Shown: one piece after another, positions 1 through 6,357 of the stretch | Position numbering within the stretch: the first letter of the stretch is position 1 | Layout of the letters: each line of letters starts with the position of its first letter | The notes under the pieces: model-generated | What the model was told of the DNA's origin: nothing | The model's input: the letters and a program-made list of their open reading frames with translations, nothing else | The model's database searches: none | Translations under genes and position numbers: made by a program | DNA from: Bacillus alkalicellulosilyticus | GTDB taxonomy: Bacteria; Bacillota; Bacilli; Bacillales; Bacillaceae_F | Direction: 5' to 3' | Length of the DNA stretch: 64,000 nucleotides | Assembly: GCF_002019795.1 (NCBI RefSeq) | Contig: NZ_KV917381.1 | Location: forward strand, 3,380,068 to 3,444,067

Positions 1-98
1 GGCAACGAGTAGAGCCATTGCAACCATAATTAAAGGCATTGGAAAAGTTGATTTGTACTTTTTCAGTGGCTTCACAAAGTCGCCTCTATTTTACAAAA
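1..98. repeat. Interspersed repeat copy E1, cut by window edge
   Basis: Bases 8-75 match 57917-57985 closely: both contain CCATTGCAACCATAAT followed by AAAGGC and TTTGTACTTTTTCAGTGGCTTC. This is part of the interspersed palindromic repeat family found throughout the window (about 12 copies). The left part lies outside the window. It sits just downstream of the minus-strand gene at 100-555. Confidence 0.7.
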
Positions 99-99
99 G

Positions 100-555
100 T
101 TAAATCCAAGACCATGGATTAAATGCTGGTGGTTGAGCCTCAGATTCCTCTTCTCCCGGTTCTTCTGACTCTTCCGCTTCTTCCACTTCTGTTTGTTCTG
201 TCTGTTCTACTGAATTGTCGACTTCCGTTTCTTCGTCTTGTTGCAATTCTGCCTGTGGAGCAACCTCAAGTGATTCTTGTTGTTCATTATTTTCCGTACT
301 TTCATTTAGTGACATTTCTGGTTGAGCAGTTGCTACTGCCCGAGGTGCGAAAAATCCCCAAGGGTCACGATAAACGGGTTGAGGACTTGTCACAACAGAT
401 TCTTCTAGAGAATTCTCGGAGTTCTCTGGATTATCAACCGTTTCCTGTTCAGATGTATTTACATCAGTGGCTTTTGATTCAGGAGTAATAAATGTCACTT
501 CATTTGCATAAATAATAAGTTCATCAACACGTAGCACTTTCTTTTTTTTAGTCAT
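100..555 (-). CDS. Acidic low-complexity protein, putative spore-surface protein
   Basis: Encodes about 151 aa, not matched to a known family. The N-terminus is basic (TKKKKVLRVDELIIYANEV); the middle carries DPWGFFAPR near residue 65; the rest is a long Glu/Gln/Ser/Thr-rich acidic tail ending in NPWSWI. The two Trp-bearing short motifs at either side of a disordered acidic region suggest a scaffold or surface protein rather than an enzyme. The ATG at 555 is preferred over the GTG at 558 because GGAGG lies 7 bases upstream. It heads away from a cluster of other small proteins with sporulation-type promoters; its own upstream region has only an imperfect CATATAGTG. A spore-coat or exosporium role is inference from context, including the position beside fabI where B. 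subtilis keeps its cotO/cotZ-V genes. Confidence 0.6.
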   Translation of the reverse strand: MTKKKKVLRVDELIIYANEVTFITPESKATDVNTSEQETVDNPENSENSLEESVVTSPQPVYRDPWGFFAPRAVATAQPEMSLNESTENNEQQESLEVAPQAELQQDEETEVDNSVEQTEQTEVEEAEESEEPGEEESEAQPPAFNPWSWI

Positions 556-599
556 CACATTTCCTCCAGATTTTTCTATTCCGTGCCACTATATGCATC

Positions 600-637
600 C
601 ACAAAAAAAATGTATAGGCATATCCCCATACATTTTA
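600..637 (-). terminator. Rho-independent terminator of the 45-aa gene
   Basis: Reading the minus strand, ATGTAT pairs with ATACAT around GGGGATATGCCT and is followed by a run of eight T. It lies just after the stop codon of the small gene at 646-783. Confidence 0.7.
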
Positions 638-645
638 TTTGTTAT

Positions 646-783
646 TTATACTTTTTTCCCACAGCATCCTTTTACTTCAACACCTTTTCTTTTTATTGTA
701 CCGGTTGTCTTTAGGACAGGCTGCTTTGCTTTTATAGGATATTTTTCAGAAGAATAACCATATACTTTTTTTCTTTTTTCCAC
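646..783 (-). CDS. Small basic protein with C-terminal CC motif
   Basis: A 45-aa protein (47 aa if the ATG at 789 is used). It begins VEKRKKVYGYSSEKYP, is rich in Lys, and ends GCCGKKV with two adjacent cysteines. The GTG at 783 is preferred because GGAGG lies 7 bases upstream, while the ATG at 789 almost abuts the ribosome site. A sigma-K-like promoter lies upstream and a terminator follows, so it appears to be its own transcription unit. I do not recognise the family. Lys-rich, Cys-tipped small proteins are common among cross-linked spore coat components, so a coat role is plausible inference. Confidence 0.6.
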   Translation of the reverse strand: MEKRKKVYGYSSEKYPIKAKQPVLKTTGTIKRKGVEVKGCCGKKV

Positions 784-820
784 GTTCATTCCTCCATCTA
801 TAGTAAAATGAGTTACACCA

Positions 821-848
821 TATTGTATGTCTTAATGAAAATGTTGGT
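821..848 (-). promoter_or_regulatory. Sigma-K-like promoter for the 45-aa gene
   Basis: On the minus strand CATACAATA (829-821) fits CATANNNTA, with AC 17 bases upstream (848-847). The start codon at 783 is about 38 bases downstream, a suitable leader length. Confidence 0.5.
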
Positions 849-904
849 GTCCCACTGACTATAAAATAAGGAAAGTGTCTAGTAATCGGTTACAATCGCC
901 CTCT

Positions 905-1453
905 TTACTCTCTCTCACCTTTCTTATTATGATTAGGTTTTAAAAAGACAGACAAAGGCTCATCCTTTTTTATGTTGATTTGATTTCTGCCTTGCCCAAG
1001 CTTTGTTTCCCTAATATTTCGGAAGAACCAAGACTCTTTTTGTACATTCTCTTCTTCTTGCTCTCTTCTTCCTATCTCACGTTCATCCTCTAATTGTTGC
1101 TGAAGTTGTATCACTAAGTTATCTTTCTCTTCACATTCCTTACTAAGCTGTTGATTACGCTCACCTTGATTTTGAAGTTCTTCCTGTAGTTGTTCAATCA
1201 AAGCTTCGCTATTTTGCGTTTTTTGCAATGCTTCTTCTAATGTTGAAATCTTTTTTTTATAGTCTTCGAGTTGTTCTTGTAAAAGGTTATTTTCCGCTTT
1301 AAGCTGGTCAATTAAACTATAGTGATAGTTGTGTTGATATTCCTTTAATTTCTGTACATATTGAGCTAACTCTGACTGCAAATGAATCAATTTCTGCTTG
1401 AGAATTATCGGGTCACCACTGGTCGTTTGGTTCCTTTTTCTGTTCCTTTCCAA
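905..1453 (-). CDS. Coiled-coil protein with shared KLIHLQSEL N-terminus
   Basis: A 182-aa protein that is mostly predicted coiled coil: heptad-like leucines and Glu/Gln/Lys-rich stretches run from about residue 20 to 135. The tail is basic (LKPNHNKKGERE). The N-terminal segment PIILKQKLIHLQSELAQ resembles IQLKQKLIHYRSELTK at the start of the gene at 2470-3174, so the two share an ancestral or interacting segment. The start is TTG with GGAGGGAG just upstream. There is no signal peptide or membrane segment. Function unknown; a structural coat or morphogenetic role is inference from the cluster. Confidence 0.6.
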   Translation of the reverse strand: MERNRKRNQTTSGDPIILKQKLIHLQSELAQYVQKLKEYQHNYHYSLIDQLKAENNLLQEQLEDYKKKISTLEEALQKTQNSEALIEQLQEELQNQGERNQQLSKECEEKDNLVIQLQQQLEDEREIGRREQEEENVQKESWFFRNIRETKLGQGRNQINIKKDEPLSVFLKPNHNKKGERE

Positions 1454-1559
1454 TTATTCTCCCTCCCAACCTTCTCTTCTCTTCATATCAATATATGAAG
1501 TTCTATGTATTCTCATTCAACAAATAAAAATTTGAAGCCCAAAGTATAGTGTCAATAGC

Positions 1560-1586
1560 ACATTTACTTGGGTAAAACATAGTATA
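1560..1586 (+). promoter_or_regulatory. Sigma-K-like promoter for the Cys-rich gene
   Basis: AC at 1560-1561, exactly 16 bases, then CATAGTATA at 1578-1586: a full match to the mother-cell sigma-K pattern AC-N16-CATANNNTA. It lies about 80 bases upstream of the start codon at 1667. Confidence 0.65.
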
Positions 1587-1666
1587 CATTAGTTTCCATT
1601 ACCCACTGCATTGATAATTTTATTATTACGTAAGTAGGGTAAAACAAAATATAGGAGGAAAAAGAT

Positions 1667-2335
1667 ATGACAATTAAAAAAAATCATGATAAGCACAATG
1701 TTTGTATCCATGTCCCAAAAGTATATGACTGGGTTACTCGTCAGGTAGAGCTTCCGCTTATTAGTATTGATGATGAAAACTTAAATGATATTTTTGACTG
1801 TGTAGGTCCTACTGATGATCTGTGTGCGTTTCTTGAAAATTTCCCTGGGTATACAGTAGAATGTAATCTCATTCCTGACACGATTTACTGTGATGAAATT
1901 AAACAGCATAATGGACGTCAACAAGTTGAAGTTACATTACCAACTGGTGAGACGATTACGCTTGAAAAAGTGAAAGTTCTTGTTAAAGGTTTAGTAAATG
2001 TTACTATATTCGATGCTACTGGAAAGCCAATCTGCTGCTCTGATGACATTCAATGGGCAACTGCGCAAACATTCTTCTTATGTGCTCCAGATGGTACGAA
2101 GGTAGATTGTCACATCACTTATTTCCAATGTGACGCAGATGTCATTTGCACAGAGGATTTACAACAATTAGATATTTCTATCTTACTTTGTGTAGATGTT
2201 CAAATGGAGACAAAAGTAAAATTAGAAGTAGAAGCAGCTATTTGTCAACCAAGACAAGAGCTACCAATTGAAGATGTTGTTTGCCCGCCTGTTAAGTTTC
2301 CACCACAATGCCCAGAGCTATTTCCTGGTAACTAA
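1667..2335 (+). CDS. Cysteine-rich putative spore-surface protein
   Basis: A 222-aa protein with 15 cysteines spread through its length, mostly single or in one CC pair (PICCSDD). It opens MTIKKNHDKHNVC followed by VPKVYDWVTRQVELPL. The remainder alternates beta-strand-like stretches (QVEVTLPTGETITLEKVKV). The KVYDW segment recalls the start of some firmicute spore proteins of the DUF3794/SPOCS type, but I cannot assign it. No signal peptide or membrane helix. AGGAGG lies directly upstream, a sigma-K-like promoter precedes it and a strong terminator follows, so it is monocistronic. Dispersed cysteines and mother-cell timing would suit a disulfide cross-linked coat or exosporium layer (inference). 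Confidence 0.65.
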   Translation: MTIKKNHDKHNVCIHVPKVYDWVTRQVELPLISIDDENLNDIFDCVGPTDDLCAFLENFPGYTVECNLIPDTIYCDEIKQHNGRQQVEVTLPTGETITLEKVKVLVKGLVNVTIFDATGKPICCSDDIQWATAQTFFLCAPDGTKVDCHITYFQCDADVICTEDLQQLDISILLCVDVQMETKVKLEVEAAICQPRQELPIEDVVCPPVKFPPQCPELFPGN

Positions 2336-2351
2336 CCATCTTCTAAGATAT

Positions 2352-2395
2352 AAAAGGATGCATGAACCAACAAATGGTTTTGTGCATCCTTTTTT
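2352..2395 (+). terminator. Terminator after the Cys-rich gene
   Basis: AAAAGGATGCA pairs with TGCATCCTTTT, with an inner GAACCA/TGGTT stem, and the run continues TTTTTTC. It ends the transcript from 1667-2335. Confidence 0.85.
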
Positions 2396-2469
2396 CTATT
2401 TTAGATAATGTATTTCCTTCTTTAATCATACATATGAAAATAGATGATTAAATTACGGGGGGGAAATAG

Positions 2470-3174
2470 ATGACAAACCACCAAATTCAAAATGCTGATG
2501 ATGCGACTATTCAATTGAAACAAAAACTCATTCATTACCGTTCAGAATTAACGAAGGTGAATAGGCTTTTAACCGATTACCAGAAACACATAAAATACTT
2601 ACAATCTCAGAAAACGAGTATTGAAGTCATAAAGGAAGTAGAGGTTCCAAGAGAGGTTGTAAAAGAGATTATAACAGAGATAGAAGTTGAGAAAACTCGC
2701 GTTGAGGTTCAAGCGTATTTTAGCTACTCCACCATTTTAGCAGAGAATATGGATAAAGGTCGGGAAATTACAATTCTTGGAAACTTTATCATTAAAAATA
2801 TTGGAAATCAACCTTTATCCTCACCATTTGTATGTATAAAAATTACCCCAAGTGAACAAGCAAAGCTTAGTGGGAAAATTGTTTTTAAAGGAAGCGAGGA
2901 TTCAAAAGCAGGAAGTTTATTTGCCTCCAATGTGGTGGAATGGGAATATGTTCATGAAAATTGGAGGGAACGAATTCGTGAAAATGGAGAGCACTGGCTT
3001 CGTCCTATAACTGTTCAAACCATTCAACCCGGTGAAATCGTAAGCTTTTCCCAATTTGATATTATGTTTACTCCTAGCAAAGATAAGAAACCATTACTTG
3101 TTGAAGGGTTTGCCTATTTTAATGAAATTCAAGAAGGAATGGCTGCTTGCAACAAAATCATTATCAATTACTAA
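2470..3174 (+). CDS. Coiled-coil plus beta-domain protein, function unknown
   Basis: A 234-aa protein. Residues 15-55 form a coiled coil starting IQLKQKLIHYRSELTK, similar to the coiled-coil protein encoded at 905-1453. Residues 55-80 form a charged Val/Glu/Lys linker (VIKEVEVPREVVKEIITEIE). Residues 80-234 look like a beta-rich domain of the kind seen in envelope or appendage proteins (ITILGNFIIKNIGNQPLSS; VQTIQPGEIVSFSQFDIMF). The GGGGGG-rich ribosome site is strong. No signal peptide. The likely layout is an N-terminal helical anchor displaying a globular C-terminal domain. A role in the spore surface is contextual inference. Confidence 0.6.
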   Translation: MTNHQIQNADDATIQLKQKLIHYRSELTKVNRLLTDYQKHIKYLQSQKTSIEVIKEVEVPREVVKEIITEIEVEKTRVEVQAYFSYSTILAENMDKGREITILGNFIIKNIGNQPLSSPFVCIKITPSEQAKLSGKIVFKGSEDSKAGSLFASNVVEWEYVHENWRERIRENGEHWLRPITVQTIQPGEIVSFSQFDIMFTPSKDKKPLLVEGFAYFNEIQEGMAACNKIIINY

Positions 3175-3224
3175 TCTGCTCGTTATACTTTTAAGAAATC
3201 TTAACGATAAAAGTCAGGACAAAA

Positions 3225-3326
3225 CTAACTAAGGGTTGGACAAAAGGTGAAAAACAGAGCGCACTGAAAAAGTTAGATTTAACTTTTTCAATGCCCTCAA
3301 AAAAAACCTTTTGTCCACCCCCTATC
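3225..3326. repeat. Nested palindrome E2 between convergent genes
   Basis: The outer arms GGACAAAAGGT and ACCTTTTGTCC enclose a second palindrome whose arms are GCACTGAAAAAGTTA and TAACTTTTTCAATGC. It lies between the ends of two convergent genes (3174 and 3330) and could terminate both. It looks as if one repeat type inserted into the loop of another. Confidence 0.8.
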
Positions 3327-3329
3327 TTG

Positions 3330-4256
3330 CTATTTTTGAACACATTGTAGCTTATCTTCATAATATTTTATTGTTTTAATTAATCCATCATAAAACGTAA
3401 CAGTAGGTTTCCAATTAATATGTTCCTGTACTTTTTGCCAATTTAATGCATATCTTCGTTCATGAATTTTTTGATCTTCAATAAGTCGAATGACATTATG
3501 TGGTTTATCGATATAATCTAAAATTAACTTTGTAACGTCCATAATTGCTCTCTCATGTCCTCCACCTACATTATAAACTTCTCCTATTTTACCTTCATCA
3601 ATGATTCGTATCAATGCTTGACAAAAGTCATCAATATAGAGCCAGTCACGCATGTGTTTTCCATCCCCATATACTTGAACCTCACTTTTTGTAAAAGCCG
3701 ACTCAATGATTGTTGATAAGCAGTTGTGATGTTGACTAGGACCATAAACTGAGCTTCTCCTTACAACACAAACCGGGCAGTTATATGCATGATAAAACCC
3801 TTGAGTAAATAATTCACCGCTTGCGATACTAGCTGCTACTGGTGAGGAAGGATTAAGAATAGTCTCCTCGGTAAATGGAACATCATCCTCTTTTAAAGGT
3901 CCATAGCTTAATGCAGAAGATACATAAATGAATTTTGTTGCTTTCCTTTCCCTTACCTTTTCTAATAATCGAAAGGTAATATCTATATTCCATAGTATAA
4001 AATAATCTTTTTCCATTTCCTCTTTTTCAGGAGAAATGTGAATAATGATATCGTAATCTCTATCAAAAACAAGCTTCGTGAAGTCCGATTTTCCTACAAA
4101 AGTTATTAACCGTGTTCCTTTACCAGTGCTTACTTTAACCTCATTTTCAGATGCTACCACTACTGTGACATCAAAGGTTGTTAATACGTTTTCAAGTTGA
4201 CAAAACCGAAGACTTATATCTCCTATCGGGTCAACGATGAGAAGTTGTTTTTTCAA
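3330..4256 (-). CDS. Degenerate sugar-nucleotide SDR (likely pseudoenzyme)
   Basis: A 308-aa protein of the extended SDR fold, closest in style to dTDP-glucose 4,6-dehydratase/UDP-glucose epimerase proteins: YVSSALSYG near 111-119, RRSSVYGPSQHH near 166-177, GDGKHMRDWLYIDDF near 196-211 and VYNVGGG near 232. Two hallmarks are lost. The N-terminus reads IVDPIGDIS, without the Gly-rich NAD motif. The catalytic YxxxK is replaced: where relatives read SPYxASK, this reads SPVAASI, so Tyr is Val140 and Lys is Ile144. The codons GTA and ATC confirm this. The reading frame is intact. It probably no longer catalyses oxidoreduction and may bind a nucleotide sugar or a partner. It follows the DUF1360 gene by 40 bases, apparently in one operon. 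Confidence 0.8.
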   Translation of the reverse strand: MKKQLLIVDPIGDISLRFCQLENVLTTFDVTVVVASENEVKVSTGKGTRLITFVGKSDFTKLVFDRDYDIIIHISPEKEEMEKDYFILWNIDITFRLLEKVRERKATKFIYVSSALSYGPLKEDDVPFTEETILNPSSPVAASIASGELFTQGFYHAYNCPVCVVRRSSVYGPSQHHNCLSTIIESAFTKSEVQVYGDGKHMRDWLYIDDFCQALIRIIDEGKIGEVYNVGGGHERAIMDVTKLILDYIDKPHNVIRLIEDQKIHERRYALNWQKVQEHINWKPTVTFYDGLIKTIKYYEDKLQCVQK

Positions 4257-4296
4257 AAATATCCCCTCCCCATATTTTTCAAACGACTATGCTAGT

Positions 4297-4644
4297 TCAT
4301 TCGAATTTCTGAATGCCCCACTCAATTAGGGCTGCAATCGCAGCTATTGCTAAAATAATCAATATTGGAGTAAAGAAAAAAGGTAAAAACAAATAGCCTA
4401 AATATAAGAATGCAGAACACCAAATCCCCATACACCAAAAGCAAGTAAGCAACTCACCAAACCATCGCTTAACACCACTTTCTGGTAAAACTATATAATG
4501 TTGTGTTATTCCATTTGTCTCTACCTCTTCTGTTGAATAAAAAGGTCGTCTCAGAAACTCAGTGATAGAATCAAAAACAATAAGCCTAGTTAGTCTGAAA
4601 GACGCAAGAGCTAGAATGAACAGATCTAAAATATGAAGCAGCAA
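4297..4644 (-). CDS. DUF1360 membrane protein
   Basis: A 115-aa protein with an N-terminal membrane segment (residues 2-20), the SFRLTRLIVFD motif, a central CFWCMGIWCS cysteine cluster near residues 68-77 and two hydrophobic C-terminal segments. This layout matches the DUF1360 family (B. subtilis YngL type), whose members are often associated with sporulation and spore coats. The ribosome site GGAGGAG is good. A sigma-K-like promoter lies upstream. The downstream SDR pseudoenzyme begins 40 bases after its stop, so the two are probably co-transcribed and this protein may anchor a surface polysaccharide factor in a membrane (inference). Confidence 0.75.
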   Translation of the reverse strand: MLLHILDLFILALASFRLTRLIVFDSITEFLRRPFYSTEEVETNGITQHYIVLPESGVKRWFGELLTCFWCMGIWCSAFLYLGYLFLPFFFTPILIILAIAAIAALIEWGIQKFE

Positions 4645-4689
4645 ATCGACCTCTCCTCCATCTCGTTATTCACCCATACCAGTTTTCTT

Positions 4690-4717
4690 TATCCTATGAA
4701 TATCCCACTTCCCATGT
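4690..4717 (-). promoter_or_regulatory. Sigma-K-like promoter for DUF1360/SDR operon
   Basis: On the minus strand CATAGGATA (4698-4690) with AC 17 bases upstream (4717-4716). The 12-base string CATAGGATAAAG is identical to that upstream of the small gene at 14190-14402. Confidence 0.55.
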
Positions 4718-4757
4718 ACCTCATTTACTGAAAAAAGTTATAGGAAGCTGTAATGGA

Positions 4758-4784
4758 ACACTTTCCTTTCTGTTTCATAACCTA
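4758..4784 (+). promoter_or_regulatory. Sigma-K-like promoter for the Pro-Gly-rich gene
   Basis: AC at 4758-4759, 16 bases, then CATAACCTA at 4776-4784: a full match to AC-N16-CATANNNTA. It is divergent from the promoter at 4690-4717 and about 30 bases upstream of the ATG at 4815. Confidence 0.65.
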
Positions 4785-4814
4785 TAGAGAAAAAAAGATA
4801 AGGAGAGGAATTAT

Positions 4815-5282
4815 ATGTACGAATATCAAAACGAAGTTACTTACTCTACAAACGACCGTATTCCACCTTCAGTACAATTTATTCCACCTACTGTAATAAG
4901 TAGGTATGTAAACCAATGGATTACGACTTCAATCGCTAATTATGGGCAAGTCGTTGCTTATGTGTTGGACTACAATGACCGCACTGGTATGGTTTCCATG
5001 TTTATCTACGCACCCCCAAGATATCGACAGCAATATATTCAAGTTCACCACAGCGACCTAGTTGGAATTAGTCCTTATTTTGGCCCTACCCCTCCAAGAC
5101 CTGAACAACCAAGACCACCACGTCCACCATATCCTGGATTCCCTAGTTTCCCTGGATATCCTAGTTATCCTGGATTCCCTGGTCAACCTGGATTTCCTGG
5201 GTACCCTGGACACGGCGGAGGCGGTTTTTGGCCATGGATGTGGCACACAGCTTCTGGTTTACTTTTCAACCCACAAAGATAG
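4815..5282 (+). CDS. Pro/Gly-rich (collagen-like tail) putative spore coat protein
   Basis: A 155-aa protein. Residues 1-90 form a compact domain rich in Tyr and aromatic residues (VVAYVLDYNDRTGMVSMFIYAPPRY). Residues 90-135 are an irregular PG-repeat tract built from GFP, GYP and GQP units (for example PGFPGQPGFPGYPG). The end is GGGGFWPWMWHTASG. The PG tract is not strictly GXY-periodic, so it is collagen-like only in composition. AGGAGAGG precedes the ATG. The consensus sigma-K-like promoter supports late mother-cell expression, so a coat or exosporium protein is likely. The nearest gene downstream is convergent, only 8 bases away. Confidence 0.65.
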   Translation: MYEYQNEVTYSTNDRIPPSVQFIPPTVISRYVNQWITTSIANYGQVVAYVLDYNDRTGMVSMFIYAPPRYRQQYIQVHHSDLVGISPYFGPTPPRPEQPRPPRPPYPGFPSFPGYPSYPGFPGQPGFPGYPGHGGGGFWPWMWHTASGLLFNPQR

Positions 5283-5290
5283 ACACTAAA

Positions 5291-5662
5291 TCAGTTTGCT
5301 TTATTAAATGAAAACACGGGAGTACGATATTTTGGTCTTGGCTTAACTATCTTTCTTTTTTGAGGTTCAGCGCTCGACTTATCACTAGGTTGAGCGTCTG
5401 AGTCTTTTGTAGGCATTGATATAGGGGCAAAATCAGTCTCTTCGTCTCCTACCTTCATTTCTTTTTCTTTAAGCAAATTCTGACGAATCGGATCATTTGC
5501 TAAAAAATCGTTAAGCATTTTTGTGAGCTTTTCGAATTCTTCTTCACTAATTATTCCACCCACATACATCATTGATAGTAAAGTATATGAAAATGCACTC
5601 ATATCAACGTAAACCGTTACATCTGAATTTCCACTATAATTAATTTTTGCAGTTGATGCCAT
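5291..5662 (-). CDS. SGNS-V-V-SAF family protein, long member (P1)
   Basis: A 123-aa protein. Its N-terminus reads KINYSGNSDVTVYVDMSAF, which aligns with KSGNSYVFVEASAF of the small paralogs at 5774, 11571 and 14190. A helical segment follows (ISEEEFEKLTKMLNDFL), then an acidic, Ser/Lys-rich disordered tail ending in a basic stretch. The ATG at 5662 is preferred over 5674, because the GGAGG ribosome site lies between them. No signal peptide. Family unrecognised; I treat it as the most divergent member of a local protein family probably belonging to the spore surface. Confidence 0.6.
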   Translation of the reverse strand: MASTAKINYSGNSDVTVYVDMSAFSYTLLSMMYVGGIISEEEFEKLTKMLNDFLANDPIRQNLLKEKEMKVGDEETDFAPISMPTKDSDAQPSDKSSAEPQKRKIVKPRPKYRTPVFSFNKAN

Positions 5663-5733
5663 ATGAACCTCCATTCAACGTTAGAATCTATGTTATTTCA
5701 TAGATTTACTTATTTCGTGTGATTTTTTTGGTT

Positions 5734-5763
5734 AGAGAGTATCGAAATTTTTCGATACTCTCT
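5734..5763. terminator. Hairpin between P1 and P2 genes
   Basis: AGAGAGTATCGAAA pairs with TTTCGATACTCTCT. It lies downstream of the minus-strand gene at 5774-5974. No clean T run follows on the minus strand, so termination efficiency is uncertain. Confidence 0.55.
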
Positions 5764-5773
5764 ACCATCTTTC

Positions 5774-5974
5774 TTAATAGAAATCGTCCTCTTGCTCTTG
5801 AACTTGGAGTTGTACTTGATCTTGGTCTTGGTCTTGGAAAGCATCTGCTAATGCTTTAGCTGCTGCTTTTGTAAATGCCGATGCCTCGACAAATACATAC
5901 GAGTTTCCGCTCTTTACAACATTTGCTGATACTGCATCTGTTGCACGGCGAACTGGGCGTTGATATTTACTCAT
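5774..5974 (-). CDS. SGNS-V-V-SAF small protein (P2)
   Basis: A 66-aa protein: a basic start (SKYQRPVRRATDAV), the core SANVVKSGNSYVFVEASAF, a short Ala-rich helix (KAAAKALADAF) and a tail of alternating Gln and hydrophobic or acidic residues (DQDQVQLQVQEQEDDFY). The core and helix are nearly identical to P4 (11571) and P5 (14190). The alternation of Gln with Val/Leu in the tail is what a self-associating beta strand would look like. GGAGGAGGTGG precedes the ATG and a CATAGTATA element lies upstream. I infer a small spore-surface structural protein. The family is not one I can name. Confidence 0.65.
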   Translation of the reverse strand: MSKYQRPVRRATDAVSANVVKSGNSYVFVEASAFTKAAAKALADAFQDQDQDQVQLQVQEQEDDFY

Positions 5975-6006
5975 TTATTCCACCTCCTCCCTCGCACAAG
6001 ATACAA

Positions 6007-6015
6007 TATACTATG
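6007..6015 (-). promoter_or_regulatory. Sigma-K-like -10 element for P2
   Basis: CATAGTATA on the minus strand. No AC at the expected -35 spacing, so only the -10 supports it. The surrounding bases resemble those upstream of P4 (11829) and P5 (14435): GATACTTTATA/CCTATGA on the plus strand there versus GATACAATATACTATGA here. Confidence 0.45.
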
Positions 6016-6100
6016 AACTTAAAGATTATCGAACACGGCAGATCGTCTGATAAGAGGACACAATTTCCTATTTTATAGAATTTTGATTCTTAGATTTCTT

Positions 6101-6295
6101 TTATTCTTCTTCGTTATCATAGTCTTCTTTAGAAGATTCAAAGAACATTTCAATTTCAATATCTTCGTCATCTTCTAGAGCATCTATAAACTCTTTCATC
6201 GCTTTGCTTGCATCAGAATCTGTATTTACAACGATATGACCGCTTCCGCTTTTTTTTACATAATAGGTTCTACGTTTAATTCTTTCTTTTTCCAA
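6101..6295 (-). CDS. SGNS-V-V-SAF family protein, acidic member (P3)
   Basis: A 64-aa protein starting at TTG with GGGAGGG upstream. The basic N-terminus (EKERIKRRTYYV) leads to KKSGSGHIVVNTDSDASKAMKEFIDAL, which lines up with VKSGNSYVFVEASAFTKAAAKALADAF of P2, P4 and P5: KSG, the V-V pair, then a helix ending DAL/DAF. The tail is Asp/Glu-rich instead of Gln-rich. It therefore looks like a diverged paralog. No clear sigma-K-like element was found upstream, and it may be read through from the downstream side of the rfb operon region. Confidence 0.55.
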   Translation of the reverse strand: MEKERIKRRTYYVKKSGSGHIVVNTDSDASKAMKEFIDALEDDEDIEIEMFFESSKEDYDNEEE

Positions 6296-6357
6296 TTAAT
6301 ACCCTCCCTACTCTATTCCTTTGCCTATTACAGAAACTATACATATTATTTTCCTAC

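Noticed and set aside
123-488. Open frame on the plus strand across the acidic gene
   Set aside because: Antisense shadow of 100-555; no ribosome site and Leu/Val-rich composition that mirrors the acidic gene's codons.
5062-5289. Plus-strand frame in the Pro-Gly gene
   Set aside because: Out-of-frame shadow within 4815-5282 arising from the CCTGGA repeats.
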